Position numbers and translations under genes: made by a program
DNA from: Bryobacterales bacterium
GTDB taxonomy: Bacteria; Acidobacteriota; Terriglobia; Bryobacterales; Bryobacteraceae
DNA length: 64,000 nt
Reading direction: 5' to 3'
Assembly: GCA_003167255.1 (NCBI GenBank)
Contig: PMTR01000124.1
Coordinates: 1-64,000, forward strand
The notes under the pieces: generated by a model
The model's database searches: none
Seen by the model: only the letters and a program-made list of their open reading frames with translations
Told to the model about the DNA's origin: nothing
In this document: in pieces, positions 27,193 to 35,744 of the stretch
How positions within the stretch are numbered: position 1 is the stretch's first letter
Layout: each line of letters starts with the position of its first letter

Positions 27193-29496
27193 TTACTTCG
27201 GATTCGTCGTCATTGACGAACGATGGCCTGTCGTGGTCTCCCAGTAGTCCATCCACCGCAAGCGAATCCCGTTGGTCCTCTCGATCAACTCTTTGCTCGG
27301 CGCGTTCCCGTGCTCTACTACAACCACCATCCCGGTATTGAATTTCTTTTGAGAATGATCCACGTCGGGCAAGCGCGGCCCGGCTACCGCAATGACATCC
27401 TGGACGGTCACCTTGGTTCGATCGGCCTTGAAAATCGGGTGGCCGTTGGCATCCCTTCCCACTGCCGCCAGGTTTCGGAGGATGAAGAAATCCGGCACCT
27501 CATTGGGCGCAATCAGCCCCATGAGATAGAGGTCCAGGTACGACCATCCGGTCGCCGGAACGTAGTAGTCGTCATCCAGTTGGGCGTAGGTGCCATCAAA
27601 ATTGTCCTGCCACACTCCGCCACCCATGGCCGATGCTTCCGTCGGCCGCTGGTACGGGAACGCCACCGGCGCCTGCAGGCCTCGCGCCCAATGCGTCGGG
27701 CCCAGTGGGATGGTTTCATCGCCCACTTTGGCGGACACAAAGGCCGCCCAGCGATGGCCCATTTCATGGCCGATCTGCGACATCGCATAGTCATACGGAG
27801 GAATCTTTCCATTGGAGGTCCGCTCCGCGAGCTGGTGAGAATAGCCTGTCACGTTGTGCGTGTTGGTGTCCGTAGTTCCTTCCGGCGGGTACTCCTGCAT
27901 CTGGTTGGCGCCCACGTACACCGGTTGGATGAACTGCCATTGGAACCTTCCTTGGCTGCAGTAACTCTCCAGATTTCTTTGGTTGGCGCCGATCCCGGTG
28001 ACTGCGCCGCCCGCTGGACCGCCGCCCAGCGGCCCGGAGCTGGAAGTGCCGGCCTCCGGGTTGTCTATGCGGAAGTCGGAGTAGTAGGCCAGCATATCGA
28101 ACTTGTCGCCCAGGGCCTTGATTACCGTGCAGGTCAGGTCCACCGCCCTGGGCGGCTTCATGTAATGGAACGCCTCGTAGACCACCGCGAACGGACCGTC
28201 CTGCTTCTTCACCGAAGACAGATCCACCGCGGGACTGATTAGTCCGGCGAGCTTCACCGCCTGCGGGCGTATCTGGTCTACGGTTACGGGAGGAGTCCCG
28301 GGTGTCTGAACAGCGGCGTACACAAAGATCTGGTCGCCCGTCTTGTATCCGGCGGGAAGAGTCCCTTGCACCGAGAGGCTGTTTCCGTCGATCTTCACTC
28401 CCGGTGACACACCCGTTCCAGACGCGTTGTAGCGGGAACCTGAGGCGCCGCCTCGGCCGCCGCGCCCTCCTGCTCCCAAACCCTGAATCGTCCAGATGGC
28501 GTCGGCACGCGCGCTCTGCGTACAGTCCCCCACCGGCTTCTTCCCATCCAGGCAAAGCAGGTAGGTGATACCCGCCATTCCCGGATCGCCTTCCGGCAGC
28601 ACCGGTCCGCGGGTTTCGATGGTCGCTTTCAAGAATAGGCCATCCACGGCCGCCAGCTTCACACTCTTTATATCGAGGTGGGGGGCCACGGCGGCATTCT
28701 CCGCGCCGGCGATGGTGGCAATCTCCTTTTCTGTGCCCTCCGTGACCATCGGGTAGATGCCGACGATCGCATCCTTTGCGGCCACCTCATCGTAAGACAT
28801 CTCAATCGTCCCGTCTTTCCGCAGCACCGCCTGGAAGCGGTTCACTGTCGGCGCCCACGTCATGTCCTGGACGCCGCCCACCGGCTCGGTCAGGCTCCAG
28901 GTGATCACCGCGCGGTCATCGAGCTCTTTCAGATAGCGGGTACCGGACATCCGCGGCTTAAAGAACACACTGATCGCGGCTACGGTGTTGATCAGCGTGC
29001 GCCCGGCCTGCTGCAACTCGGCGAAGCGGTCGACGGAGATACCACCGCCCCGGCCGCCGCCGCCACCTCCAGCGCCGCCCCTGCCGGCGCGCCCGCCGCC
29101 CGCCGGTTCGCCGAAAGTCATCGACCCGGTCATTCCCACGGAAAACGAGTTCCAACTCTTGCCGGAAAAGGGAAACGCGAAGTTCTTCAACGTCGCTTGG
29201 CTCCCGGTCATTTCGGGGCCGAACTCCGAGTCCCACTGCCATGCAAGGTTCTCGGCGCGGTATTGGGACCCATCCGGCGTAAACCGCAAGGTGTGGTGGA
29301 CCAGATCGAACAGGTAGGCCTTTCCGAGCACACCCTCGTCCAGCGTCATAACGATCAGGTCTCCCCGAGTGGAGATAGTGCCGATGGATTTCCCGGGCTC
29401 CTGACGCCCCTGCGCGTAGGCCAAGTTGTATAGCGCGAGAATTCCAAAAGCGCTCCACAAGGCGCTGTCCCTGAAAAAACGGCTGTTTCTCGTCAT
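27193..29496 (-). CDS. Secreted HExxH metallopeptidase-like protein
   Basis: 767 residues from ATG 29,496 (AGGG five bases before it; the track uses a GTG four codons upstream). A signal peptide (SALWSAFGILALYNLAYAQ) is followed by beta-rich sequence interrupted by a low-complexity Gly/Arg stretch near residue 135 and another near 350 (GAGGRGGRGG). Near residue 575 QIGHEMGHRWAAF contains HExxH, the zinc-binding motif of many metallopeptidases; it is surrounded by a conserved-looking block (THWARGLQAP, GGGVWQDNFDG, YLDLYLMGL). The third zinc ligand is not evident. A possible -10 TATAAT lies on the minus strand at 29,530-29,525. Substrate unknown; secretion and the adjacent TonB receptor suggest degradation and uptake of a polymer. 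Confidence 0.6.
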   Translation of the reverse strand: MTRNSRFFRDSALWSAFGILALYNLAYAQGRQEPGKSIGTISTRGDLIVMTLDEGVLGKAYLFDLVHHTLRFTPDGSQYRAENLAWQWDSEFGPEMTGSQATLKNFAFPFSGKSWNSFSVGMTGSMTFGEPAGGGRAGRGGAGGGGGGRGGGISVDRFAELQQAGRTLINTVAAISVFFKPRMSGTRYLKELDDRAVITWSLTEPVGGVQDMTWAPTVNRFQAVLRKDGTIEMSYDEVAAKDAIVGIYPMVTEGTEKEIATIAGAENAAVAPHLDIKSVKLAAVDGLFLKATIETRGPVLPEGDPGMAGITYLLCLDGKKPVGDCTQSARADAIWTIQGLGAGGRGGRGGASGSRYNASGTGVSPGVKIDGNSLSVQGTLPAGYKTGDQIFVYAAVQTPGTPPVTVDQIRPQAVKLAGLISPAVDLSSVKKQDGPFAVVYEAFHYMKPPRAVDLTCTVIKALGDKFDMLAYYSDFRIDNPEAGTSSSGPLGGGPAGGAVTGIGANQRNLESYCSQGRFQWQFIQPVYVGANQMQEYPPEGTTDTNTHNVTGYSHQLAERTSNGKIPPYDYAMSQIGHEMGHRWAAFVSAKVGDETIPLGPTHWARGLQAPVAFPYQRPTEASAMGGGVWQDNFDGTYAQLDDDYYVPATGWSYLDLYLMGLIAPNEVPDFFILRNLAAVGRDANGHPIFKADRTKVTVQDVIAVAGPRLPDVDHSQKKFNTGMVVVVEHGNAPSKELIERTNGIRLRWMDYWETTTGHRSSMTTNPK

Positions 29497-29547
29497 GGCT
29501 GCCCTCACGGTCCTGTCAAAACAGATTATAGATTATGTTTCCTCCCG

Positions 29548-29964
29548 GTACGAACTGGAAGGCGATCCCGAGAACGACGCGGGTGTGTAGACTGCGGCAG
29601 GGTTGACCTGACGGACATCAAGCGGCGGAAAGCCATGTAGATGATTTTGTAGCTGCCCGGTTCCTCCGGGCTCAACAGGATTCAACAAGCTTCAATAGGT
29701 TGCCCGTATCTTATTGAAACGTAAATACTTGAAAACATGGCATTTTCGGAAAAGGCCGGAAACTGCCTTGGGCTCAGTGGATCTCCGGTCAATACCTTAT
29801 GCGCTTTTATCTTTGTTTTCAATAAGTTGCAAAAACGGGCTGTTGCAGCTTGTGGAACCGGGAGGATGCTTTAGCTACATTTTTGACTACAGTCGCCTGC
29901 CAGACCGCTGGAAGGCCCGTCAATAGGCGGTTTCAGCATGGGCGACCCCCTGCAAGTACGGCAG
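29548..29964 (+). repeat. Dispersed repeat, copy 4 (pre-A, A, B)
   Basis: Pre-A segment (29,548-29,633) shared with copy 1, A (29,634-29,778) from ATGTAGATGATTTTGTAGCTG to ACTGCCTTGGGCTCA, and B to 29,964 ending in CCTGCAAGTACGGCAGG. The A/B junction is identical to copy 3. No 45-nt hairpin follows. From 29,965 to 30,119 nothing is recognised. Confidence 0.85.
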
Positions 29965-30119
29965 GTGCGCACGGGGTAAATCTCGAGCTGAAAACCGAAG
30001 CCGGCGACTCTTTCCGGGGCAGCTGGGTGCTCCTTCGGGCGATCGTGCCCGATATGTGGGCATCTCGTCCATTGACTGGTGGCGGTGCGTCACGCCGGTC
30101 CACTGTACGAGAAGGGAGT

Positions 30120-30275
30120 AGTCTCCGCGCCGGCCGGCGCTCGGCGGAAATCTTGATGTCCACTCGCGCCCCAGCCTTGGATCGTGGCGCGGTGACACTT
30201 CCGCCCAATGCCGCCGGCGCCAAGGGGCGCGAAGATTTCACAGGGACCGAGTCTGCCACCGGTAGAGAGCGGCAT
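30120..30275 (-). pseudogene. Ser/Thr protein kinase N-terminal remnant
   Basis: From ATG 30,275 the minus strand reads MPLSTGGRLGPCEIFAPLGAGG, which corresponds to the usual start MPLxxGxRLGPYEIxxPLGAGGMG of acidobacterial PknB-like kinases. It then frameshifts: RDPRLGRE-like and VDIKIS-like pieces (the VAIK lysine region) are found in the other two frames. The rest of the kinase is missing. A dead gene start left beside repeat copy 4. Confidence 0.6.
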
Positions 30276-30446
30276 GTGCAAGGATCAGTTCAGTTTAGCC
30301 GATCAGGAAGCGGGTTGTGCTCTGGATAAAGGATCCGGAAGCGCCGGCAGGTGGGGTTTCTTTCCATCTGACAGCCGAAGGCGGACCAGCCTCGACGCGC
30401 CGGCGGCGGCCACCGGCGCCGGCATGATTGCTTGCGCGACCGGCGG

Positions 30447-31466
30447 TTACTGCCGGCGCACGTCTACGGATCGTACATCTCCATCTTGGAGATTGACGGA
30501 GCAGGAGAACCCAAAGGAGTCGGAACGCATGCGCACGTCTGCGCGCACAGTCCCTACGATCCAGTCGTTCCGTCCAGGGCGATCATCCACATGGATGGAC
30601 AGAAAATCGACGTGCTGGTAGCCGTCGCGACGGACGCGGTCCTCTACGGCTCGCTGACAGGAATCCATCGCCACCCTGCTCGCAGACCGATCGGCATCGC
30701 CGGTACCCGGCCTGGAACGGTCACGATCGATGGGATCGATCTGCGCGGAACGTACCTGCCCGGTGTCAAAGTTGACCGAGCAAGAGAAACGGTAAGTCTC
30801 ATCCCGATCATAGCCGCGGCGGATGTCCAACATGCCTGTCACCCAGTCCTGGCGGCCAGGGCTATTATCCAGAGTCGTCGTTCGAAATGCCATGCTTGCG
30901 GAGTGGAAACGATCGAACGCCTGCTGCTTAACAGCATCCTGGCAGACTCGAACGGCCTGGTCGGTAGTAAACCTCTGGTCTCCCCGCTGGTCCCGGCCAT
31001 CGTACGCTCCACCACGACCCTGAGAATAGGGATTACCGCGATCGTCGCCGCCCCAGGTGAGATCGAAGGTATAGCCTTCAGCCCCGTTATCGGGATCTTG
31101 AATTCGAACAACTGCGACTCCGCCGTTTTGCGGTCCACGGACCAACTCCTGGCTGCCGCGCCCGTCCACGCCTGTAAACCGGAAGTTCGAAGGATTGGCC
31201 GGCATACCACTGGTGCATTCGAACCGACGCCACTGTGGAGGCTGTCCGGAGAGATTCCGGAGTGTCGCATTACCTCCGCGGACCTCCACCTCTGCGGCCC
31301 CGTCAACCAAAACTTCGATCGTGCACTTGCCCCGTTCAGGACTGCCACCTCCAGTGATACTGGCCCTACGTTGAATTGTTTGGCCGCTTGCGGTTCCGGC
31401 AAACGCGGCAAAGGCAACCACCCCGATTGCGAATAAACGCTTATCCCTATGTGCTTGTCTGTTCAA
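30447..31466 (-). CDS. Secreted protein with two Cys-containing repeats, function unknown
   Basis: 339 residues starting with TTG; GGGGGTGG lies upstream. A signal peptide (LFAIGVVAFAAFAGTASGQ) precedes a beta-rich N-terminal half and two related units of about 75 residues. Each has a helix with Cys (VCQDAVKQQ / SCQRAVEDR), then PGRQDWVTG / PGRNDWIVG, then FSCSVNFDTGQVRS / FSCSVNLQDGDVRS. The paired cysteines probably form disulphides in the periplasm. The plus-strand 334-residue ORF covering it is a shadow. I do not recognise the family; similar secreted proteins are frequent in soil Acidobacteria. Confidence 0.7.
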   Translation of the reverse strand: MNRQAHRDKRLFAIGVVAFAAFAGTASGQTIQRRASITGGGSPERGKCTIEVLVDGAAEVEVRGGNATLRNLSGQPPQWRRFECTSGMPANPSNFRFTGVDGRGSQELVRGPQNGGVAVVRIQDPDNGAEGYTFDLTWGGDDRGNPYSQGRGGAYDGRDQRGDQRFTTDQAVRVCQDAVKQQAFDRFHSASMAFRTTTLDNSPGRQDWVTGMLDIRRGYDRDETYRFSCSVNFDTGQVRSAQIDPIDRDRSRPGTGDADRSASRVAMDSCQRAVEDRVRRDGYQHVDFLSIHVDDRPGRNDWIVGTVRADVRMRSDSFGFSCSVNLQDGDVRSVDVRRQ

Positions 31467-32490
31467 TTGACCACCCCCGTGTTCAGTTGAGCACTCCTAT
31501 CGCCAAACTCCTCACTCCCCAGGTTTCAGCTATTTCGATTGTCGAGGGGCCGTTGAATCGGAAAGATCTGCACGTCCCGCGCAAAGACTCAAGGTGCAGT
31601 CCCGGCGATGAAAGGCAAACGCGAGCAGCGCGGATGTCCCACTTCCAGGGAAGGTTTGGACACTGAAGAAGAGGAACTCTGCGAGCAAAAAGAGGCAGTC
31701 GCAAGGCGTTTTCGCATCCGGACTCACCAGCCTGGCGAGGGATTCCGTAATCCGTCGCCATATGACCACTTGCAAAACGCCCGAACCGCCGGTGGCGGGT
31801 CAGCCGGTCCAGTCTACAATAAGCTCGTTTCACGGCCCCGATGTTGTAGGCACGCTCCCCGCACCCCTGTAGGTAAGCGTTGGGCGACCCCACGCGGGGA
31901 ATCCGGCGGCGGCCCGATTGCGGCGGTACTTCTACGAGTCGGCGACTACTCGCTCATGTGATTTCCGTGGACGGCGTATCACGGGATCTATCACCTGGCG
32001 TTTTAAGCGACACGTTCGGCTCGATCCTACAAACCTTCGATTAACAGCCGAATGGCTTTTAGCCGCCTCGCATTGCAAACACGAGGCTTAGACGCGCAAA
32101 AAGCGAATTGTGCCGGAAATTGGGGGAACTCTGGGAGGACTCTGCGCTTCTCCTTCCGGTCCCACCATCCGAGTGGAAATGTCACCGCATTCTGCACCAG
32201 ACGTTCGCTGCGGGTTCTCGTCTCATCCGGCCGGGTGGATCATCCCGGATGGGGTATTCTCGTTGCAGGGCTCCTGGCGGGATGGATGCAAGCCTGCGCG
32301 CCTGACGGCAAATTCTGCATGTCGGGTAGCTGCAGACTTGGCGACGACAGCCGGTGAAAGACTCGGGACGCCTTCTGTGTTAGGGCGTTTCCTTGCCATT
32401 ACGACTGGCCAGGGCAGACCCGGCCCTTGCTGTTTACATCATTCAGCCGTGGCCCCAAATGTGCTTAGGCCGTCCATGATGGAGGAATAA
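31467..32490. other. One kilobase without a recognisable gene
   Basis: Only short overlapping ORFs in several frames, none with a signal peptide, known motif or convincing ribosome site. The last 10 bases are the GGAGGAATAA site of the BON gene. It may hold decayed genes. Confidence 0.5.
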
Positions 32491-33048
32491 ATGTTCCACT
32501 TGAAGACTCTCAGTCTATGCGCCGCGGTGCTTGCGCCGCTTGTCGCCGGAATGTTTGTGGGATGCTCACAGCCGTCCCCGAAATCACCCGACGTTTCTGG
32601 CAACATTCGCCACTCACTTGATCAGGCCGGCTTCAAAGATGTTTCCGTAACTCAGGATCGCGACAAGGGCGTAGTGACCCTGGGCGGACACGTCGCGGCT
32701 GACAGGGACAAGGCACGAGCGGAATCTATTGCAACGTCCTTCGCCGGCGGACAAGTTGTGTCAAACCAGATTGCAGTGACTCCGCTGGGCAGCGAAAAGG
32801 CTGCCAAAGCCGTGAATTCGGATGTGGACGGAGGCATTGAGAAGAACCTGGATGCTGCTCTCATCCAGAACAAGCTTCATGAGAGCGTAAAGTACGCTGT
32901 CAAGAACTCGGTCGTCACGCTGACGGGCGAGGTCGACTCTCAATCCAAGCGCCGGCAGGCCGAGGGTATCGCCTCTTCAGTTCCAAACGTTGGGCAGGTC
33001 GTAAACGAGTTGCAGGTCAAGAATCAAAAGGCCACTACGTCGAAGTGA
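32491..33048 (+). CDS. BON-domain lipoprotein
   Basis: 185 residues with GGAGGAATAA directly before ATG. The N-terminus ends in a lipobox (VAGMFVGC, Cys about 25), so it should be anchored in a membrane facing the periplasm. Two BON domains follow: VSVTQDRDKGVVTLGGHVAADRDK and KYAVKNSVVTLTGEVDSQSKRR, as in OsmY and related proteins that bind phospholipid and help survive osmotic or envelope stress. It starts a run of four small stress-type genes on the same strand, spaced by about 50-180 bp and each with its own ribosome site. Confidence 0.88.
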   Translation: MFHLKTLSLCAAVLAPLVAGMFVGCSQPSPKSPDVSGNIRHSLDQAGFKDVSVTQDRDKGVVTLGGHVAADRDKARAESIATSFAGGQVVSNQIAVTPLGSEKAAKAVNSDVDGGIEKNLDAALIQNKLHESVKYAVKNSVVTLTGEVDSQSKRRQAEGIASSVPNVGQVVNELQVKNQKATTSK

Positions 33049-33161
33049 GAGATCTGCTCGCGTGTGTGCCCGTATGGTTTGCTGGAGGACACGCCGAGCT
33101 CTCGATTTCGGCGAGGATCAACAACCGCTCAAGAGTCAACGATAACGATAAGGAGAAAGAG

Positions 33162-33341
33162 ATGAAACAGAGCACGAAAGACCAGATCGCAGGCGGGCTT
33201 CATAAAGTGAAAGGCAACGTCAAAGAGAAGGCCGGCCAGGTCACCAATAATCCTGACTTAGAGGCCGAAGGCAAAGCCGAGAATCTCGCGGGCAAAATTC
33301 AAAAAACAGTGGGACGGGTTGAAAAGGTGTTCGAGAAGTAA
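33162..33341 (+). CDS. CsbD-family stress protein
   Basis: 59 residues from ATG 33,162, preceded by AAGGAGAAAGAG; the 98-residue track ORF starts too early. KDQIAGGLHKVKGNVKEKAGQVTNNPDLEAEG is the CsbD signature; these small, hydrophilic, highly expressed proteins are induced under general stress in many bacteria and their molecular role is unsettled. Neighbours (BON lipoprotein, two membrane miniproteins) support a stress cluster. Confidence 0.92.
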   Translation: MKQSTKDQIAGGLHKVKGNVKEKAGQVTNNPDLEAEGKAENLAGKIQKTVGRVEKVFEK

Positions 33342-33386
33342 ATCAGCCAGGCGTGAGTTAACGTTCAACAGAAAGGGAGATTAACG

Positions 33387-33542
33387 ATGTTGATCTTGAT
33401 CATCATCATTCTGTTGGTTTTCGGCCTTGGCGGTGGATACTACGGCCACAGCCGCTGGGGTTCCGGTGGAGGTGCGGGCATCGGGTTAGGCACCGTATTG
33501 GTCGTTCTCCTCATTGCCTACCTGATTGGGGCTTTCCGTTAA
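33387..33542 (+). CDS. DUF3309-like membrane miniprotein
   Basis: 51 residues, too short for the ORF track. ATG 33,387 follows GAAAGGGAGATTAACG. The sequence is two hydrophobic helices (LILIIIILLVFGLGGG and GTVLVVLLIAYLIG) joined by a short hydrophilic turn YYGHSRWGS, as in the DUF3309 family often found with CsbD genes. Role unknown; probably inner membrane. Confidence 0.75.
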   Translation: MLILIIIILLVFGLGGGYYGHSRWGSGGGAGIGLGTVLVVLLIAYLIGAFR

Positions 33543-33717
33543 GAGTGAAGCGGCCGTGCGCCACGGGTGCGGACCTTTGAGAACGAGTAACGACGAATTG
33601 AACCGCGAGCGGGCAGAAAGCCCCTTGCGTTGCGGATTGGGTGATTGCAGGAACAGAGGAACTGGCTGAGGAGGCGCTCGACGCCGGCATCCAGCTGTCG
33701 CCACCGAAGGAGGCTTC

Positions 33718-33927
33718 GTGAATAGGACGCTTGGGGTGATCTTGATTGTACTTGGACTGGTTGGTCTTGCGTGGGGAGGTTTTACGTACACGACCAGGGA
33801 GAAGGTCGTTGACATCGGACCGATTCACGCTACTCGCGACCAGACACATAATGTACCGCTGCCTCCCATCATAGGCGCCGTGGCGCTCATTGGCGGCATT
33901 GTGCTGTTGGTGGCAGGCAGGAAGTAG
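33718..33927 (+). CDS. DUF3185-like small membrane protein
   Basis: 69 residues from GTG with CGAAGGAGG upstream. Two hydrophobic helices (GVILIVLGLVGLAWGGF and IIGAVALIGGIVLLVAG) flank the conserved-looking stretch YTTREKVVDIGPIHATRDQ, which recurs in small stress-cluster membrane proteins of Proteobacteria and Acidobacteria. Function unknown. The gap before it (33,543-33,717) shows no gene. Confidence 0.72.
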   Translation: MNRTLGVILIVLGLVGLAWGGFTYTTREKVVDIGPIHATRDQTHNVPLPPIIGAVALIGGIVLLVAGRK

Positions 33928-34068
33928 GGACCTCCGCTCGGCTGGTAAATAGATCCGTGAAAACCGCCGCAATCGTGAGCCCGACCGAACGCGAAATTGC
34001 CACAGTTGCGTATCAATTATGGCTAGATAACGGCTGCCCCGTTGGATCGCATCAAGAAGACTGGTTCC

Positions 34069-34174
34069 GGGCAGACCCCCTGCAAGTACGGTAAGCGGTC
34101 GGGCCCCAAGAACGAAGCGTATTCGCTGAGGCGGCCCTCTGTCATCCCGCCACAGTGGCGGAAGGTCAGAGGGC
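34069..34174 (+). repeat. Dispersed repeat, copy 6 (end of B plus 45-nt hairpin)
   Basis: GGGCAGACCCCCTGCAAGTACGG matches the end of B in copy 4. It is followed by the 45-nt hairpin (34,133-34,174), the third copy. The A part is missing. Confidence 0.7.
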
Positions 34175-34184
34175 CTACCCCGGC

Positions 34185-34345
34185 GATGTTCGTGACAACA
34201 TCGCCCGGTACCTGGGCTCTGCCGGGCGACCATTGAACGCGCCGAGGCGATCGTCGAGGCCGCTGAAGAGGAGCCGGAAGAGTACGGCTATCTGGTGGAG
34301 CAGATGGACCGGAGCGGAAAAGTCGCCGGTGCTCTCCGGTTTCCA
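34185..34345 (+). pseudogene. ParB-like protein remnant
   Basis: Two frames together read VRDNIARYLG...GR and, after a frameshift near 34,232, IERAEAIVEAAEEEPEEYG then LVEQMDRSGKV. This resembles the helical middle part of ParB-domain proteins found in mobile elements. It starts just after the hairpin repeat and has no start codon. Confidence 0.4.
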
Positions 34346-34350
34346 CACAC

Positions 34351-34521
34351 GACAAGCAGACTTTACTCGTGCAGAACTATGCCATGCGGGAGTTTGCCGC
34401 CCGGCGGGGCTGGGCGAATTGTGACGCAGTTCCGTGAGATTGGCTCCGGGTGGGCAGCGAGAAACCCGTGAGAAGCTACTGGAGGCAGCACGCGGCCGGG
34501 GTCGACGTGGTGCTCGCGTAA
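34351..34521 (+). pseudogene. Serine recombinase (resolvase/invertase) remnant
   Basis: The frame DKQTLLVQNYAMREFAARRGW matches the N-terminal helix of resolvase/invertase-type serine recombinases. It continues in other frames as REIGSG, REKLLEAARGRG and VDVVLA, so at least two frameshifts separate pieces of the same catalytic domain. The catalytic Ser part upstream and the DNA-binding part downstream are missing. A dead site-specific recombinase. Confidence 0.65.
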
Positions 34522-34638
34522 TCGCGTTTGCGCCTGGGGCGACGGGGCCGACCGGAGCGGTTCAAAAACACGGCCGAGTGCTACATGCGCCATGCCAACG
34601 GGTCGGAAGCGTGTGCGGCCCGCGGATAGTCTTAGCAT

Positions 34639-34743
34639 TTACCGCCCAGCCATCTTGAGTAACCCTTCCAACGTCGTCTCCTTCGATAGCAGAAACTTCA
34701 AAACGTTTATGTTATTAAACTCGCACGTCTCGAACACAGTCGC
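34639..34743 (-). pseudogene. Transposase C-terminal remnant (IS66-like)
   Basis: The minus strand encodes ATVFETCEFNNINVLKFLLS plus KETTLEGLLKMAGR before TAA, resembling the last helices of IS66-type transposases. It is open only from the UPF0175 stop codon onwards. Family assignment is tentative. Confidence 0.4.
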
Positions 34744-34761
34744 CAGCACGAGGTATCCCGG

Positions 34762-35061
34762 TCAACTCGCCTTTGGAGCGTACCGCTGACGCAACTCCCG
34801 AATCTGCCGGAAGTCTTCTTCGTCGAGTTCGACCCGGAATCCGACGCCGCGCTCACGCAAGAGGTCCAAGAACTGAAGCCGCGAAAGTCCCAACAACTTC
34901 GCAGCCTCGGCCGGCGCCAGTTTATCCTCGCTGTAGAGACGCAGTACGATCTCCGTTCCGCAGAGTTTTCCTAGCTCATCAGGCGGAATCTGATCGAGGA
35001 TTCTTGGGGGCAGATCGATATCAATTTCCAGTTTCACGTTCACCGGTCCTAGCAGGATCAT
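34762..35061 (-). CDS. UPF0175-family protein (antitoxin-like)
   Basis: 99 residues. LPPDELGKL-like start, then VLRLYSEDKLAPAEAAKLLGLSRLQFLDLLRERGV, a helix-turn-helix type stretch characteristic of UPF0175 proteins, which usually pair with DUF3368/PIN toxins as antitoxins. No toxin gene is adjacent: downstream on its strand is the transposase remnant and upstream is repeat copy 5. It may be an orphan antitoxin. The start at 35,061 lies 8 bp from the repeat edge, so its promoter would lie inside the repeat. Confidence 0.8.
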   Translation of the reverse strand: MILLGPVNVKLEIDIDLPPRILDQIPPDELGKLCGTEIVLRLYSEDKLAPAEAAKLLGLSRLQFLDLLRERGVGFRVELDEEDFRQIRELRQRYAPKAS

Positions 35062-35068
35062 TATACCG

Positions 35069-35211
35069 CTGTAGATAAAATTGTAGCTGGCGAGAGCCTC
35101 CGGGTTCCATAAGGCTCCACAAGTTACAACAGAGTCGCGCCATCTGCTTGAAATGTAAGTAGTTGAAAATAGGACATTTTCGGCTGAGGCCGGAAACTGC
35201 CTTGGGCGCAG
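35069..35211 (+). repeat. Dispersed repeat, copy 5 (A) fused to a tRNA half
   Basis: CTGTAGATAAAATTGTAGCTGG through ACTGCCTTGGGCGCAG with tandem CCACAAG units. In place of B, the sequence continues as the 3' half of tRNA-Pro. This is the rightmost full A copy. Confidence 0.85.
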
Positions 35212-35245
35212 GGGGTCGGGCGTTCAAATCGCCCCGCCCCGACCA
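35197..35245 (+). tRNA. tRNA-Pro(UGG) 3' half (relic at an integration junction)
   Basis: CTGC-CTTGGGC-GCAG is an anticodon arm with UGG anticodon; then G, the variable loop GGGTC, T-stem GGGCG, T-loop TTCAAAT, CGCCC, acceptor strand CGCCCCG, discriminator A and encoded CCA. Every element has the right length. The D-arm and 5' acceptor strand are absent: upstream lies repeat A. It is not a working tRNA but the displaced 3' part expected where an element integrated at the anticodon loop. Confidence 0.88.
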
Positions 35246-35291
35246 TTCGAATCAGCGGGTTTACGGATATTTCGGCATCAATGAAAAGCCA

Positions 35292-35322
35292 CTGTAGATA
35301 GAATTGTAGCTGTGGCTTCCTC
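35292..35322 (+). repeat. Partial A repeat start after the tRNA half
   Basis: ACTGTAGATAGAATTGTAGC and the following TGTGGCTTCCTCC match only the first 30 bp of A. From 35,323 to 35,744 no gene is recognised. Confidence 0.65.
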
Positions 35323-35744
35323 CAAGATTCGCCCGCTTAATACTGGAGGTAGCGCACCTGTCGTCCTGGCGGAATGACTGGGGAAGCGACCCAGCCAACT
35401 CCAAAACGGCGAACGAGACGGCCGAGCGCAAACACAACCCCGTCGTCGCCCCCACAAACGGCACGCGACTCCGGCTATTTCCTCGCCTGATCTTGGGCTA
35501 AACCCTCAACGTGAGCCTCTTCATCAGTTGGTCAGGAACACGAAGTAATCAAGTCGCAAAAGCACTCCGTGGTTGGATCCACCTTACCGGCGGACGGATT
35601 GAGACACATTTTCACATTTTTGGCTCGCTTGCCGTTCTGGCTTGAGCACTGCATCATCCACATCGCAGATGAATAGATCGCCCGCGCATAGTGTGCCTCT
35701 GGTCACCCGAGCTTCCAGTTTCCCTCACCGGTCGCGCCTCCTTC

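Noticed and set aside
30432-31436. Plus-strand 334-residue ORF.
   Set aside because: Lies antisense to the secreted protein at 30,447-31,466, which has a signal peptide and internal repeats; the plus frame has neither.
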